A stretch of DNA of 64,000 nt from Acidimicrobiales bacterium. Lineage in GTDB: Bacteria > Actinomycetota > Acidimicrobiia > Acidimicrobiales > Ilumatobacteraceae. The position numbers and the translations under genes are program-made. The stretch's first letter is position 1; each line of letters starts with the position of its first letter. Of this stretch, positions 30,955-38,867 are shown in pieces. Location: NCBI GenBank assembly GCA_030828465.1, contig JAURCL010000003.1:30231-94230 (forward strand), in the 5' to 3' direction. Below the pieces are notes generated by a model. It was not told the DNA's origin and searched no databases. It was given only the letters and a program-made list of their open reading frames with translations.

Positions 30955-31656
30955 ATGCGGTTGAGAAGTGACTACCCGATCGGAGTCGGACTCGCCGAAG
31001 ATCCGATCGTGTGGGTGATCGATGACTTTCTTTCCGGTGACGAGCGCACCGAGATCGTCGATATCGCACGTCCGCGCCTCGAGACGGCCAAGGTGACCTC
31101 AGCGAAGGTCAACACCACCTCGACCGCCCGCACCGGCTCGGTCGCGTGGGTCCGTTACGCCGACTCGCCGACGGTTACCCAGGTCGTCAATCGTGTGAGT
31201 GAACTCGTCGACATCCCCGTGCACCACAGCGAGTCGATGCAGGTGGTGCACTACGCCGAGACACAGGAATACCGACCGCACTTCGACGGCTGGGATCTGT
31301 CGACCGAGAAGGGTCGGCTCCGCACCGAGAACGGTGGCCAGCGCGTGCTGACCGCGCTCATGTACCTCAACGAGCCAGCCGGCGGCGGCGGCACCTCCTT
31401 CCCGAAGCTCGAACTCGAGGTGGAGGCGAAGCCCGGGAGGCTCGTGATCTTCCACAACATCTCCGATGACGACACCAACCTCCACCCCCGTTCGCTGCAC
31501 GGCGGCATGCCGGTTGGGGAGGGGGAGAAGTGGGCCTGCAACCTCTGGTTTCGAGCTCGCCCGTACCGCACCGGCGAGTCACGGACCGCCCGAGCCATCG
31601 CGCCGTCGTCGAGGACTGGTGGCGGGAATCGCGCCGCTCGACGGCGGCGTAGATGA
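30955..31656 (+). CDS. 2-oxoglutarate/Fe(II) oxygenase of the prolyl 4-hydroxylase type
   Basis: The protein is 233 residues with a double-stranded beta-helix fold. The iron ligands are visible: YRPHFDGWD gives the HxD pair (~residue 104), and LHPRSLHGGMPV gives the distal His. The Lys in GEKWACNLWFRARP is the likely 2-oxoglutarate ligand. Spacing is as in P4Hc-domain proteins. The substrate, protein or small molecule, is unknown. A GAGAAT hexamer 6 bases before the ATG may serve as its -10. It lies just upstream of a betaine-type ABC importer on the same strand. Confidence 0.88.
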   Translation: MRLRSDYPIGVGLAEDPIVWVIDDFLSGDERTEIVDIARPRLETAKVTSAKVNTTSTARTGSVAWVRYADSPTVTQVVNRVSELVDIPVHHSESMQVVHYAETQEYRPHFDGWDLSTEKGRLRTENGGQRVLTALMYLNEPAGGGGTSFPKLELEVEAKPGRLVIFHNISDDDTNLHPRSLHGGMPVGEGEKWACNLWFRARPYRTGESRTARAIAPSSRTGGGNRAARRRRR

Positions 31657-31670
31657 AATTTCTCTAAGTT

Positions 31671-31691
31671 CGCTCAGCCTTTGCCTGAGCG
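31671..31691 (+). terminator. Weak hairpin after the oxygenase gene
   Basis: CGCTCAG/CTGAGCG forms a 7-bp stem with a 7-base loop, 15 bases after the stop. No T-run follows. The surrounding 98-base gap is AT-richer than its neighbours and must also hold the promoter for proV. Confidence 0.35.
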
Positions 31692-31754
31692 GTCGAGACG
31701 ACCTTGTGGGTTCGTGATCTCGGCGATCGGTGGCATGGGTGACGTTCGCGAACT

Positions 31755-32993
31755 ATGGTTCGGTCGGGGGTAAGCAGTGCATTGAGTGCCAAAATCCGTC
31801 TTGAAGGCGTCTACAAAATCTTCGGCTCGCAGCCGCGAGGGCGTGCGTTAGCGCTCGCCAAAGCCGGCTCGTCGAAGGATGAGGTTCAGACGTTGACCGA
31901 CCACGTCGTCGGGCTCGCGGACGTAAATTTCGAGGTGGCCGAGGGCGAGATTTTCGTGGTGATGGGCCTGTCCGGGTCCGGTAAGTCGACAGCAATTCGC
32001 ACGGTCAACAAGCTGCATGACATCACCGACGGGCACGTTTGGGTCGATGACGTCGATGTGCAGACCCTCTCGGGTCGGGCTCTTCAGCAACTCCGCCGCG
32101 AGAAGATGGGCATGGTCTTCCAGCATTTCGCGCTGTTCCCGCACCGATCGGTGATCGACAACGTCGGTTACGGGCTCGAGGTCCAAGGTGTCGACCGCGA
32201 TGAGCGGAACAAGAAGGCGCTCGAGGCGCTCGCTCTTGTCGGACTCGAGCCGTACGCGTCCTCCATGCCCTCGCAGCTCTCTGGCGGCATGCAGCAGCGC
32301 GTCGGTTTGGCCCGCGCGCTAGCCAGCGACCCCGACATCCTCCTCATGGACGAGGCATTCAGCGCCCTCGACCCGCTCATCCGTCGCCAAATGCAGGACG
32401 AGATGATGGCGATCCAGAAGAAGTTGCGCAAGACCATCCTCTTCATCACCCACGATCTCAACGAGGCGTTGCGCATCGGTGACCGGGTATGCATCATGCG
32501 TGGCGGGCGCATCGTGCAGATCGGAACGCCCGAGGAGATCCTGACGAAGCCGGCTACCGGCTACGTGGCCGAGTTCGTTCAAGACGTCGATCAGGGACGA
32601 GTGATTCTGGTGAGCGACGTCATGGTGGAGCCCCGGCCAGTCGACCGTGCGTCGACGCTCGGTGAGGCCGTCAAGAGAGTTGCTGATCGGGCCGGCGCCT
32701 TCGTGCTCGACGACGTGGGTCGTCCAGTGGCGGTGCTCACCGTCGCCGACGGGTTGCGTTCGGTCGAGATGGGTAGCGATCGGCTCGAGGACGCCCTTCG
32801 CTCCGACTTCGAGACCGCCGGCGCCCGGCAGACCCTCAATGAGGTCTACGCCTCGGCCGGCCGCGGCCTGCCGATCGCGGTGGTCGACGACGATGGCCGT
32901 CTCATCGGCAACCTCGATCCCCGGCACATCATGGAGGAACTCGGTCGAGTCGAGAGCCTCATCGACGGCTTCGAACGGGAGGTGTTCCTCTGA
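31755..32993 (+). CDS. proV: Glycine betaine/proline-type ABC importer, ATP-binding protein
   Basis: The protein is 412 residues. The ABC domain has Walker A GLSGSGKST, a Q-loop in GMVFQHFALFPH, the signature LSGGMQQRVGLA, Walker B ILLMDEAFSALD and HDLNEAL. It is followed by two CBS motifs (~residues 285-405), which in OpuA/ProV sense ionic strength. Family and operon (permease, then binding lipoprotein) indicate import of compatible solutes such as glycine betaine. The start is uncertain: ATG at 31755, or TTG at 31782 which has a G-rich stretch upstream. The stop overlaps the permease start by one base. Confidence 0.92.
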   Translation: MVRSGVSSALSAKIRLEGVYKIFGSQPRGRALALAKAGSSKDEVQTLTDHVVGLADVNFEVAEGEIFVVMGLSGSGKSTAIRTVNKLHDITDGHVWVDDVDVQTLSGRALQQLRREKMGMVFQHFALFPHRSVIDNVGYGLEVQGVDRDERNKKALEALALVGLEPYASSMPSQLSGGMQQRVGLARALASDPDILLMDEAFSALDPLIRRQMQDEMMAIQKKLRKTILFITHDLNEALRIGDRVCIMRGGRIVQIGTPEEILTKPATGYVAEFVQDVDQGRVILVSDVMVEPRPVDRASTLGEAVKRVADRAGAFVLDDVGRPVAVLTVADGLRSVEMGSDRLEDALRSDFETAGARQTLNEVYASAGRGLPIAVVDDDGRLIGNLDPRHIMEELGRVESLIDGFEREVFL

Positions 32994-35128
32994 TGTTTCC
33001 CATGCAGTCTGACGACAGTCCGGGACTCACCGACGCGAAGGTCCTCGACGAGTACCTGATCCCGTTTGGTTCATGGATCGAGGAGAGCGTCAACTGGACG
33101 ACGCTCAACCTTGAGGGGGTGCTCGACGCGATCGCGTGGCCCTTCGAGTTCCTCCTTGAGAACATCGTCGACAACTTCCTGCTCTCGATCTCATGGCTCT
33201 ATGTCGTGGTCATCATGTTCGGCGTCGCCTGGTTGGTTCGCAACCTGACCGTCGCGGTCGGCACCGCGATCGGGCTCGTGCTTTGCGGTCTGCTCGGCCA
33301 GGAGTTCTGGATTCAGACCGCACGCACCATCGGTTTCATCCTGGTGGCGGTGATCGTCTGCATCATCATCGGCATACCCCTCGGCATCCTCTCGGGTCGG
33401 TTCGAGTCGGTGTGGAAGGTGATGCGGCCGACGCTCGACGCGATGCAGGTCATCCACGCATTCGTGTACCTGCTGCCGTTCGTCTATTTCTGGGGAGTCG
33501 GCCGGGTCTCGGCGACCATGGCGACGATGGTGTTCGCGCTCCCGCCGCTGATCCGCCTCACCAATCTCGGCATCCGCGGAGTGCCTGAAGATGTCGTTGA
33601 GGCGAGTCGGGCCTACGGGGCGAACGAATTGCGCGTGCTGCGCGATGTGCAGTTGCCACTCGCCCGGCCCGCGATCATGACGGGGATCAACCAGACCCTG
33701 CTGCTGGCATTCTCCATGCTCGGGATCGCCGCGATCCTCGGTGCTGGCGGCCTCGGGGCACTGTTGTTCCGCGCGCTTGGTCAGCAGGACGTCAACCTCG
33801 CGGCCGCCGCCGGACTCAGTTTCTTCCTGCTTGCTGTCATCCTCGACCGCATCTCCCAGACCGAGGCGGGTAGCAAGAGCCTGTTCTCACGGATGAGCAC
33901 CGCATGGAAGGCCCGCAAGGAGCCCGAGCAGCTCCTCGAGGACCCCGACTTCAACCCAGCGGCCGCCAGCGATGATCACGAGGTGTCCGCCGAAGGCGAC
34001 GAGGCTTCGATCTCGAGCGGAGAGCGGACGCGGATCTTGGCCGTTCTCGCTGGCGCGGCGATCATGTTGGTCGGCGTCCCGATGACCTGGGCCGCTGGTG
34101 GTCCGGGCATCAGTGCCTACGGTCGCCGCGACGACGTCGAGCTCACGGGCCAGTCCTTCAGCGGTCTGGCCGCGGAAGGCGGCTCCTGGTTCGCGTTCAT
34201 TGTGGTCTTCCTCGCTCTCTTCGTCGGGGCAGGCTGCATCGCAGTCTTGAGTGGCCGTGGCAAGGCTCGGTGGCTGTCAGCAGACGGCGTCACCTTCGGC
34301 TCGATCGCGGCGCTCATCACCCTCTTCGGCTACGTGATCGCGCGACCGAGCGCGTTCACTCCCGAGTACGCAGTCGGCACGGGAGCCTGGGTGGCGCTCG
34401 TCGGAGCCCTCGTTGCGACTGTCGCCTCGCTCTCATGGATGGCGGTCGGCGCCTATGGCCCTCACCGGCCCCTTCGCCGCCGCATCTCCGGTGGTCCGAT
34501 CTTCCTCGGTGTGACCGCCGTCCTGATGGCAGTCGTGTCGATCTTCTCGATGTGGCATCTCGACGAGCGAGGTGGTGTGGTGATGACCCCAGAGATCCAG
34601 GCAGAGATGGATGCTCTGAAGGAAGCCGCGAAGGCGGGGGACATCGATCCGGGTGTCGCCGCCACGGAGATCCAGGTCATCAGGGCCAAGGCCAAGCAGG
34701 ATGAGCGCATCATCATTGACGGCAGCGATCCCGCCGGTGTCGGCCTCGGTACCTGGACCGTCGTGTTCGGAATCGCTGGAGCGGTCGGTGCCGCGGTTGC
34801 CGCTGGCGCAGCGGGCTTCGGGGATCGTCGCCGATGGATCGGTGGCACGGTCGCCATGGGTCTCGGTCTCGGCATCGCCGGCTTCTCGCTTGGCTTCGTG
34901 GCCACCCTGGTCCGGGTTGCCGACCAGAACTACTTCAGCGGCGTCGGAGCGATGTTTGCGATGTTCGTCGGTTCGCTGCTCTTCGCCGCTGGTAGCGGCT
35001 TGGTGAAGGGCTTCGAACGAGCCAAGGTGTACCGAGAGATCTCAGTCGGAGACGCAGTCTCCGCGGAGTCCCCGTCATCGACCGTGGATGCGGCCGATGA
35101 CGCGGAGAAAGCAACAGTGAGCTCCTGA
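32993..35128 (+). CDS. proW: Glycine betaine-type ABC importer permease with a large extra membrane domain
   Basis: The protein is 711 residues, more than twice the usual ~300. Residues 1-~305 are a normal ProW/OpuAB permease with N-terminal helices and the EAA loop (VVEASRAYGANELRVLRDVQLPLARPAI). An acidic hinge follows (~306-345). Then comes a ~365-residue region with about nine further hydrophobic helices and a soluble segment (~525-585), which is not part of known ProW proteins. Its role is unknown; osmosensing or a second transport module are guesses. No frameshift or stop separates the halves. Confidence 0.88.
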   Translation: MFPMQSDDSPGLTDAKVLDEYLIPFGSWIEESVNWTTLNLEGVLDAIAWPFEFLLENIVDNFLLSISWLYVVVIMFGVAWLVRNLTVAVGTAIGLVLCGLLGQEFWIQTARTIGFILVAVIVCIIIGIPLGILSGRFESVWKVMRPTLDAMQVIHAFVYLLPFVYFWGVGRVSATMATMVFALPPLIRLTNLGIRGVPEDVVEASRAYGANELRVLRDVQLPLARPAIMTGINQTLLLAFSMLGIAAILGAGGLGALLFRALGQQDVNLAAAAGLSFFLLAVILDRISQTEAGSKSLFSRMSTAWKARKEPEQLLEDPDFNPAAASDDHEVSAEGDEASISSGERTRILAVLAGAAIMLVGVPMTWAAGGPGISAYGRRDDVELTGQSFSGLAAEGGSWFAFIVVFLALFVGAGCIAVLSGRGKARWLSADGVTFGSIAALITLFGYVIARPSAFTPEYAVGTGAWVALVGALVATVASLSWMAVGAYGPHRPLRRRISGGPIFLGVTAVLMAVVSIFSMWHLDERGGVVMTPEIQAEMDALKEAAKAGDIDPGVAATEIQVIRAKAKQDERIIIDGSDPAGVGLGTWTVVFGIAGAVGAAVAAGAAGFGDRRRWIGGTVAMGLGLGIAGFSLGFVATLVRVADQNYFSGVGAMFAMFVGSLLFAAGSGLVKGFERAKVYREISVGDAVSAESPSSTVDAADDAEKATVSS

Positions 35129-35185
35129 GGCAGCGTGACGCCGCGGAGTGAACGGAGCAACCACACCCTAAGGAGGGGTAACCAC

Positions 35186-36409
35186 ATGAAGAGACAAAGG
35201 AAAGCACTGGTCGCATCGTTCGCGGCTGTCAGCCTCATCCTCGCGGCATGCGGAGGCGACGACGACACCGCCGACGCTCCCGCGCCGGCCGAGGAGCCCG
35301 CTGCGGCTGAGGAGCCTGCTGCCGAGCCGGCTGAGGAGCCGGCTGAGGAGCCCGCTGCCGAGCCTGCCGACGAGCCGGCTGAGGAGCCGGCCGAGATGGC
35401 GTTGCCTGGTGAGGGCGTGTCCATCACCATGGCCAAGGCCGACTGGTCCACCGAGGACCCGAACGCCTACACCGTCAAGATGATCCTTGAGGAGATGGGC
35501 TACACCGTCTCGGATCCGAAGGACACCGAACTCGGCCCGGCCAATGCCTTCCTCGCGATGGCTCAGGGGGATGCCGACTTCTGGATCAACTCCTGGATGC
35601 CGGGCCACCAGTCGTGGCTCGACAACGAGCTGCCGGACGGCTCCCTCGTCGGTGACCATGTCAGCGTCGTCGGCGAGATGATGATGGCCGGCGGTCTGCA
35701 GGGCTACCTGATCTCCAAGGCTTTCGCCGAGGAGTACGGGATCACGTCGCTCGACGACCTGAACAACAACCCCGAGGCCATCGCGGCCTATGACGCTCAG
35801 GACCCGGTCCCCGGGAACGGCATCGCCGACATCTACGGGTGCTCGGAGAGCTGGACCTGTGACGACATCATTGAGAGCCAGATCGCGTTCTCGGGCTGGG
35901 AGAACATCCAGCAGACCATCGCGGGTTACGACGCGATGTTCGCCGAGGCGGCTCAGAAGGCCGACGCCGGTGAGCCGGCCATCGCCTACACCTGGACGCC
36001 GAGCGCGTACATCACCATGATGCGCCCCGGTGACAACGCCCTGTGGCTGACGGTCGACGAGGTCATCGACGACTCGAACCCGACGGGTCGTGAGGGTGGC
36101 GAGTCGTACGACCAGCGCCCCGGTACGGCCGGAATCGGCACGGACAACTGCCCGGGCTCCGTCGATGGCGTCTGCCAGATGGGTTGGATCGCGGCCGACA
36201 TCCGCGCCGCTGCTAACAACGACTTCCTCGCCGCCAACCCGGCAGTGCAGAAGATGTTGGAGCTGTTCGCCATGGACGTTGTTGAGGTCTCCCTCATGAA
36301 CGTCGAGATGGCTGACGGCGCGGACGTGCTCGATCTCGCTGCCCAGTGGATCGAGGACAACCGTGACCTCGTCGACAGCTGGATCGCGGAGGCCATGGCC
36401 GCCGCCTGA
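35186..36409 (+). CDS. proX: Glycine betaine-type ABC importer, substrate-binding lipoprotein
   Basis: The protein is 407 residues with the lipobox LAAC (Cys22), so it is membrane-anchored. Residues ~30-70 are a low-complexity linker of Ala, Glu and Pro (AEEPA-type repeats). The OpuAC domain follows: ADFWINSWMPGHQSW supplies aromatic cage residues, and later IAYTWTPSAY. Four Cys (YGCSESWTC, DNCPGSVDGVC) probably form disulfides. The ATG is preceded by a near-perfect AAGGAGGGG site. The ligand is likely a quaternary amine, but the exact one is unknown. Confidence 0.92.
   Translation: MKRQRKALVASFAAVSLILAACGGDDDTADAPAPAEEPAAAEEPAAEPAEEPAEEPAAEPADEPAEEPAEMALPGEGVSITMAKADWSTEDPNAYTVKMILEEMGYTVSDPKDTELGPANAFLAMAQGDADFWINSWMPGHQSWLDNELPDGSLVGDHVSVVGEMMMAGGLQGYLISKAFAEEYGITSLDDLNNNPEAIAAYDAQDPVPGNGIADIYGCSESWTCDDIIESQIAFSGWENIQQTIAGYDAMFAEAAQKADAGEPAIAYTWTPSAYITMMRPGDNALWLTVDEVIDDSNPTGREGGESYDQRPGTAGIGTDNCPGSVDGVCQMGWIAADIRAAANNDFLAANPAVQKMLELFAMDVVEVSLMNVEMADGADVLDLAAQWIEDNRDLVDSWIAEAMAAA
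35288..35395 (+). repeat. Imperfect coding repeat for the Ala-Glu-Pro linker of ProX
   Basis: Short units reading GCTGAGGAGCC(C/G/T) and GCTGCCGAGCC recur about ten times and encode AEEP/AAEP blocks. Repeat number could vary by slippage in steps of three codons or more without breaking the frame. Confidence 0.7.
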
Positions 36410-36435
36410 TCCCTGTTGATCACACTTCGGTGAGT

Positions 36436-36559
36436 GGCCGGCCCTTCGGGGCCGGCCACCATCGTTTTCGGCCGGTCCTTCGGGGCCGGCCACCATCGTT
36501 TTCGGCCGGTCCTTCGGGGCCGGCCACCATCGTTCTCGGCCGGCCCTTCGGGGCCGGCC
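36436..36559 (+). repeat. Four tandem 34-bp units, each a UUCG-capped hairpin
   Basis: Hairpins occupy 36436-36457, 36470-36491, 36504-36525 and 36538-36559, an exact 34-bp period. Each is GGCCGG(C/T)CC-TTCG-GGGCCGGCC, a 9-bp stem closed by the very stable UUCG tetraloop. The 12-base spacers read ACCATCGTTTTC (last one GTTCTC). The C/T change keeps pairing as G-U. The array lies between the convergent ends of proX and an MFS gene. Each unit with its following T-rich spacer resembles a forward terminator. The remaining ~75 bases of this gap show nothing else. Confidence 0.85.
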
Positions 36560-36605
36560 AGGGTCATGCTCAATCGGCTTGGCTGGCCCGATCGTCCCGA
36601 GACGC

Positions 36606-37907
36606 TCAGCGACGCCGCGGACGCGGTCGCAACCGCCGGCCCATTCCGGCCACCGTGGCCGGAATCTGCAGTAGGCGAGAATCGAGCGCGAGGTCGCGGG
36701 CGGGGACCGCGCGCTCGGCCGGCGGATACTGCACGACCCGAACCATCAGAAACACCGCGATCAGACCGTGCATCACCAGCACGGTCCACGGGAAGCCCGC
36801 ATCGCCGGTGGTTCGGATCACCACAGCGGCGATCAACGGCCCGATGAACGACCCCACCCCGTAGAGCACGACGAGTTGGCTCGCCGCCGCCGTCAGACGC
36901 TCCGGGGAGAGCTTGTCGTTGGTGTACGCCCCAGCGATCGAGTAGAGCGGATACATCGTGCCCCCGATGACCGCCGCGGCGAGGAACCCGACCGGCGATG
37001 ACGGCCCGACCATCCAGAGCACCCCGCTCGCGGCGGCTGCGATGGTCGCCGATGCGGCGCCGACAATGCGTCGGTCGCCTCGATCGGACAGCACGGCGAC
37101 CGGCATGTGCAGGATCAGGCTGCCGAGCGGCGGCATCGCCACGAAGGCGCCCACCGCAACGAACGACATGCCGGACCTCGTCGCGTAAATCGGTAGGAAG
37201 GAGATGAAGGCACCGATGGTCACGCCGACGAGGATGGCTGCGACGACCCCGGTCGCCGCCTCGTCCATCAACTGACGGATCGAGATCGGCTCGGGCCTGC
37301 GAATGGGGGGCGGGTTCGCCACCGCGGAGAGCGCCACCGGAGCGACGGCCACGCTGACACCGATGGTGGCGAGGGCGAACCCAGTGAGGGCGCGTGGGTC
37401 GATGAGGCTGAACAGCAGCTGGCCGAGCCCGTAGGAGATCGTCGTCAGCATCCCGTAGAACGACAGCAGACGGCCGCGGTTGGCGTTCGAGGCGAGCTGG
37501 TTGAGCCACGACTCGGCCACCACGTAGACGCCAGCAAGACAGGCGCCCGACAGGAAGCGGAGCACAATCCACGACAGCGGATGCACGATGAGGCCCGACA
37601 CCAGGGTGACAGCGCTCATCAGTGAGCAGAGCGCGGAGAACACTCGGATGTGGCCGACCGTGCCGACCACGTGAAGGGCTGCTCGCGACCCGAGGATGAA
37701 GCCCCCGTAGTAGACGGCACCGATGACACCGATGTAAACCGTCCCGAAGCGCTCGAGCTCCGCTCGGACACCACTTAGCGTGGCGTAGAGGCCGACGCCG
37801 GTGAGGAGCGCGGCGAGCCCGGTGAACAGCGCCCAGGTGGTCAACGTCAACGAGACCCGCGCCTCGGCCGGGGGTACCGGAGTGTCGAGGGTGTCATGCG
37901 TCGACAT
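36606..37907 (-). CDS. Major facilitator superfamily transporter
   Basis: The protein is 433 residues with 12 predicted helices. The loop 2-3 region (GSRAALHVVGTVGHIRVF) corresponds to the YcaD/TsgA-like sugar or drug transporters. RFLSGACLAGVYVVAESWLNQLASNANRGRLLSFYG is typical of that group; the E-S-W-L motif in helix 4 is conserved there. The substrate is unknown. A TAGCAT hexamer lies 9 bases before the ATG. The C-terminus is Arg-rich. It is convergent with the betaine importer and divergent from the MoxR gene. Confidence 0.88.
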   Translation of the reverse strand: MSTHDTLDTPVPPAEARVSLTLTTWALFTGLAALLTGVGLYATLSGVRAELERFGTVYIGVIGAVYYGGFILGSRAALHVVGTVGHIRVFSALCSLMSAVTLVSGLIVHPLSWIVLRFLSGACLAGVYVVAESWLNQLASNANRGRLLSFYGMLTTISYGLGQLLFSLIDPRALTGFALATIGVSVAVAPVALSAVANPPPIRRPEPISIRQLMDEAATGVVAAILVGVTIGAFISFLPIYATRSGMSFVAVGAFVAMPPLGSLILHMPVAVLSDRGDRRIVGAASATIAAAASGVLWMVGPSSPVGFLAAAVIGGTMYPLYSIAGAYTNDKLSPERLTAAASQLVVLYGVGSFIGPLIAAVVIRTTGDAGFPWTVLVMHGLIAVFLMVRVVQYPPAERAVPARDLALDSRLLQIPATVAGMGRRLRPRPRRR

Positions 37908-37965
37908 GGCAGGCGGATGCTATGTCCCCCGCGAGCCGGACACGACCACACCGGGAGTCGGGCGG

Positions 37966-37971
37966 TAGCGT
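37966..37971 (+). promoter_or_regulatory. -10 element of the MoxR/VWA operon
   Basis: TAGCGT, 7 bases before the ATG at 37979. It selects that start over an in-frame ATG at 37922. Confidence 0.5.
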
Positions 37972-37978
37972 CGATCCG

Positions 37979-38857
37979 ATGGCAGCAGAACCCTCCCCGC
38001 GCTTCGAGAGCGTCCAGCAGGTGCGCGACGGCCTGCGCGACCTCGACTACCTCGCCGATGACGGCATCGCCGGTGTCGCGTACCTGGCTGACCGCCTCGG
38101 CAAGCCGGTGCTCGTCGAGGGTCCCGCCGGCACGGGCAAGACCCAGCTCGCGAAGTCGATCGCGGAGCTGACCGGCGCTCGATTGGTTCGCCTCCAGTGC
38201 TACGAGGGCCTCGATGAGTCCAAGGCCCTCTTCGAGTGGAACTACAAGAAGCAGTTGCTCCGCATTCAGGCCGACCGCGCCTCCGACTCATGGTCGGAGA
38301 TCCACGACGACATCTTCTCCGACGAGTTCCTCCTGACCCGGCCTCTCTTAGAAGCCATCACGGCCGACGATCCGGTGGTGCTGCTCATCGACGAGGTCGA
38401 CCGCGTCGAGGTTGAGACCGAGGCGCTGCTCCTCGAGATCCTCTCCGACTACCAGGTGTCAATCCCCGAGCTCGGCACCATCGAGGCGAAGCAGATCCCC
38501 CTCGTGTTCCTCACCTCGAACAACACTCGCGAGCTCTCCGAGGCCCTGAAGCGTCGATGCCTCTACCTGCACGTCGACTATCCATCGCTTGAGCGCGAGC
38601 GCGAGATCGTCCTCGCCAAGGTGCCCGGTGTTACCGAGCATCTCGCCGAGCAGATTGCCCGGATCGTGCGCTCGATCCGGTCCCTCGATCTGAAGAAGGC
38701 ACCGAGCGTCTCGGAGACCCTTGACTGGGCCCGCACCCTCATGCTGCTCAACATCGAAACGATCGACGAGGCCACCGCCAAGGAGACGCTCCACATCCTC
38801 CTCAAGTACCAGACCGACATCGCCAAGGCCGCCAAGGAACTCTCGGTCGACGAGTGA
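37979..38857 (+). CDS. MoxR-type AAA+ ATPase
   Basis: The protein is 292 residues. Walker A is GPAGTGKT (~residues 47-54), Walker B VVLLIDEVDR, sensor 1 FLTSNNTRE, and the arginine finger lies in ALKRRCLYLHVDYP. MoxR ATPases work with VWA-domain partners to insert metal cofactors or mature enzymes; the CoxD/CoxE pair of CO dehydrogenase is the closest arrangement. The VWA partner follows after 10 bases. No obvious client enzyme is adjacent. Confidence 0.92.
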   Translation: MAAEPSPRFESVQQVRDGLRDLDYLADDGIAGVAYLADRLGKPVLVEGPAGTGKTQLAKSIAELTGARLVRLQCYEGLDESKALFEWNYKKQLLRIQADRASDSWSEIHDDIFSDEFLLTRPLLEAITADDPVVLLIDEVDRVEVETEALLLEILSDYQVSIPELGTIEAKQIPLVFLTSNNTRELSEALKRRCLYLHVDYPSLEREREIVLAKVPGVTEHLAEQIARIVRSIRSLDLKKAPSVSETLDWARTLMLLNIETIDEATAKETLHILLKYQTDIAKAAKELSVDE

Positions 38858-38867
38858 GTCACCGCGT

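Noticed and set aside
31755..31784. Firm choice of the proV start
   Set aside because: Neither ATG 31755 nor TTG 31782 has decisive upstream signals; left open rather than claimed.
35168..36496. Minus-strand frame opposite proX reaching into the hairpin array
   Set aside because: Leu/Arg/Val-rich mirror of the repeated linker and of the hairpin repeats; proX has a lipobox and an ideal ribosome-binding site.
36436..36559. CRISPR array
   Set aside because: The units are self-complementary hairpins and the spacers are nearly identical, not unique. No cas gene is present.
36434..36847. Plus-strand frame translating the 34-bp hairpin repeats
   Set aside because: 34 is not a multiple of three, so the copies are read in different frames; there is no ribosome-binding site and it overlaps the MFS gene.
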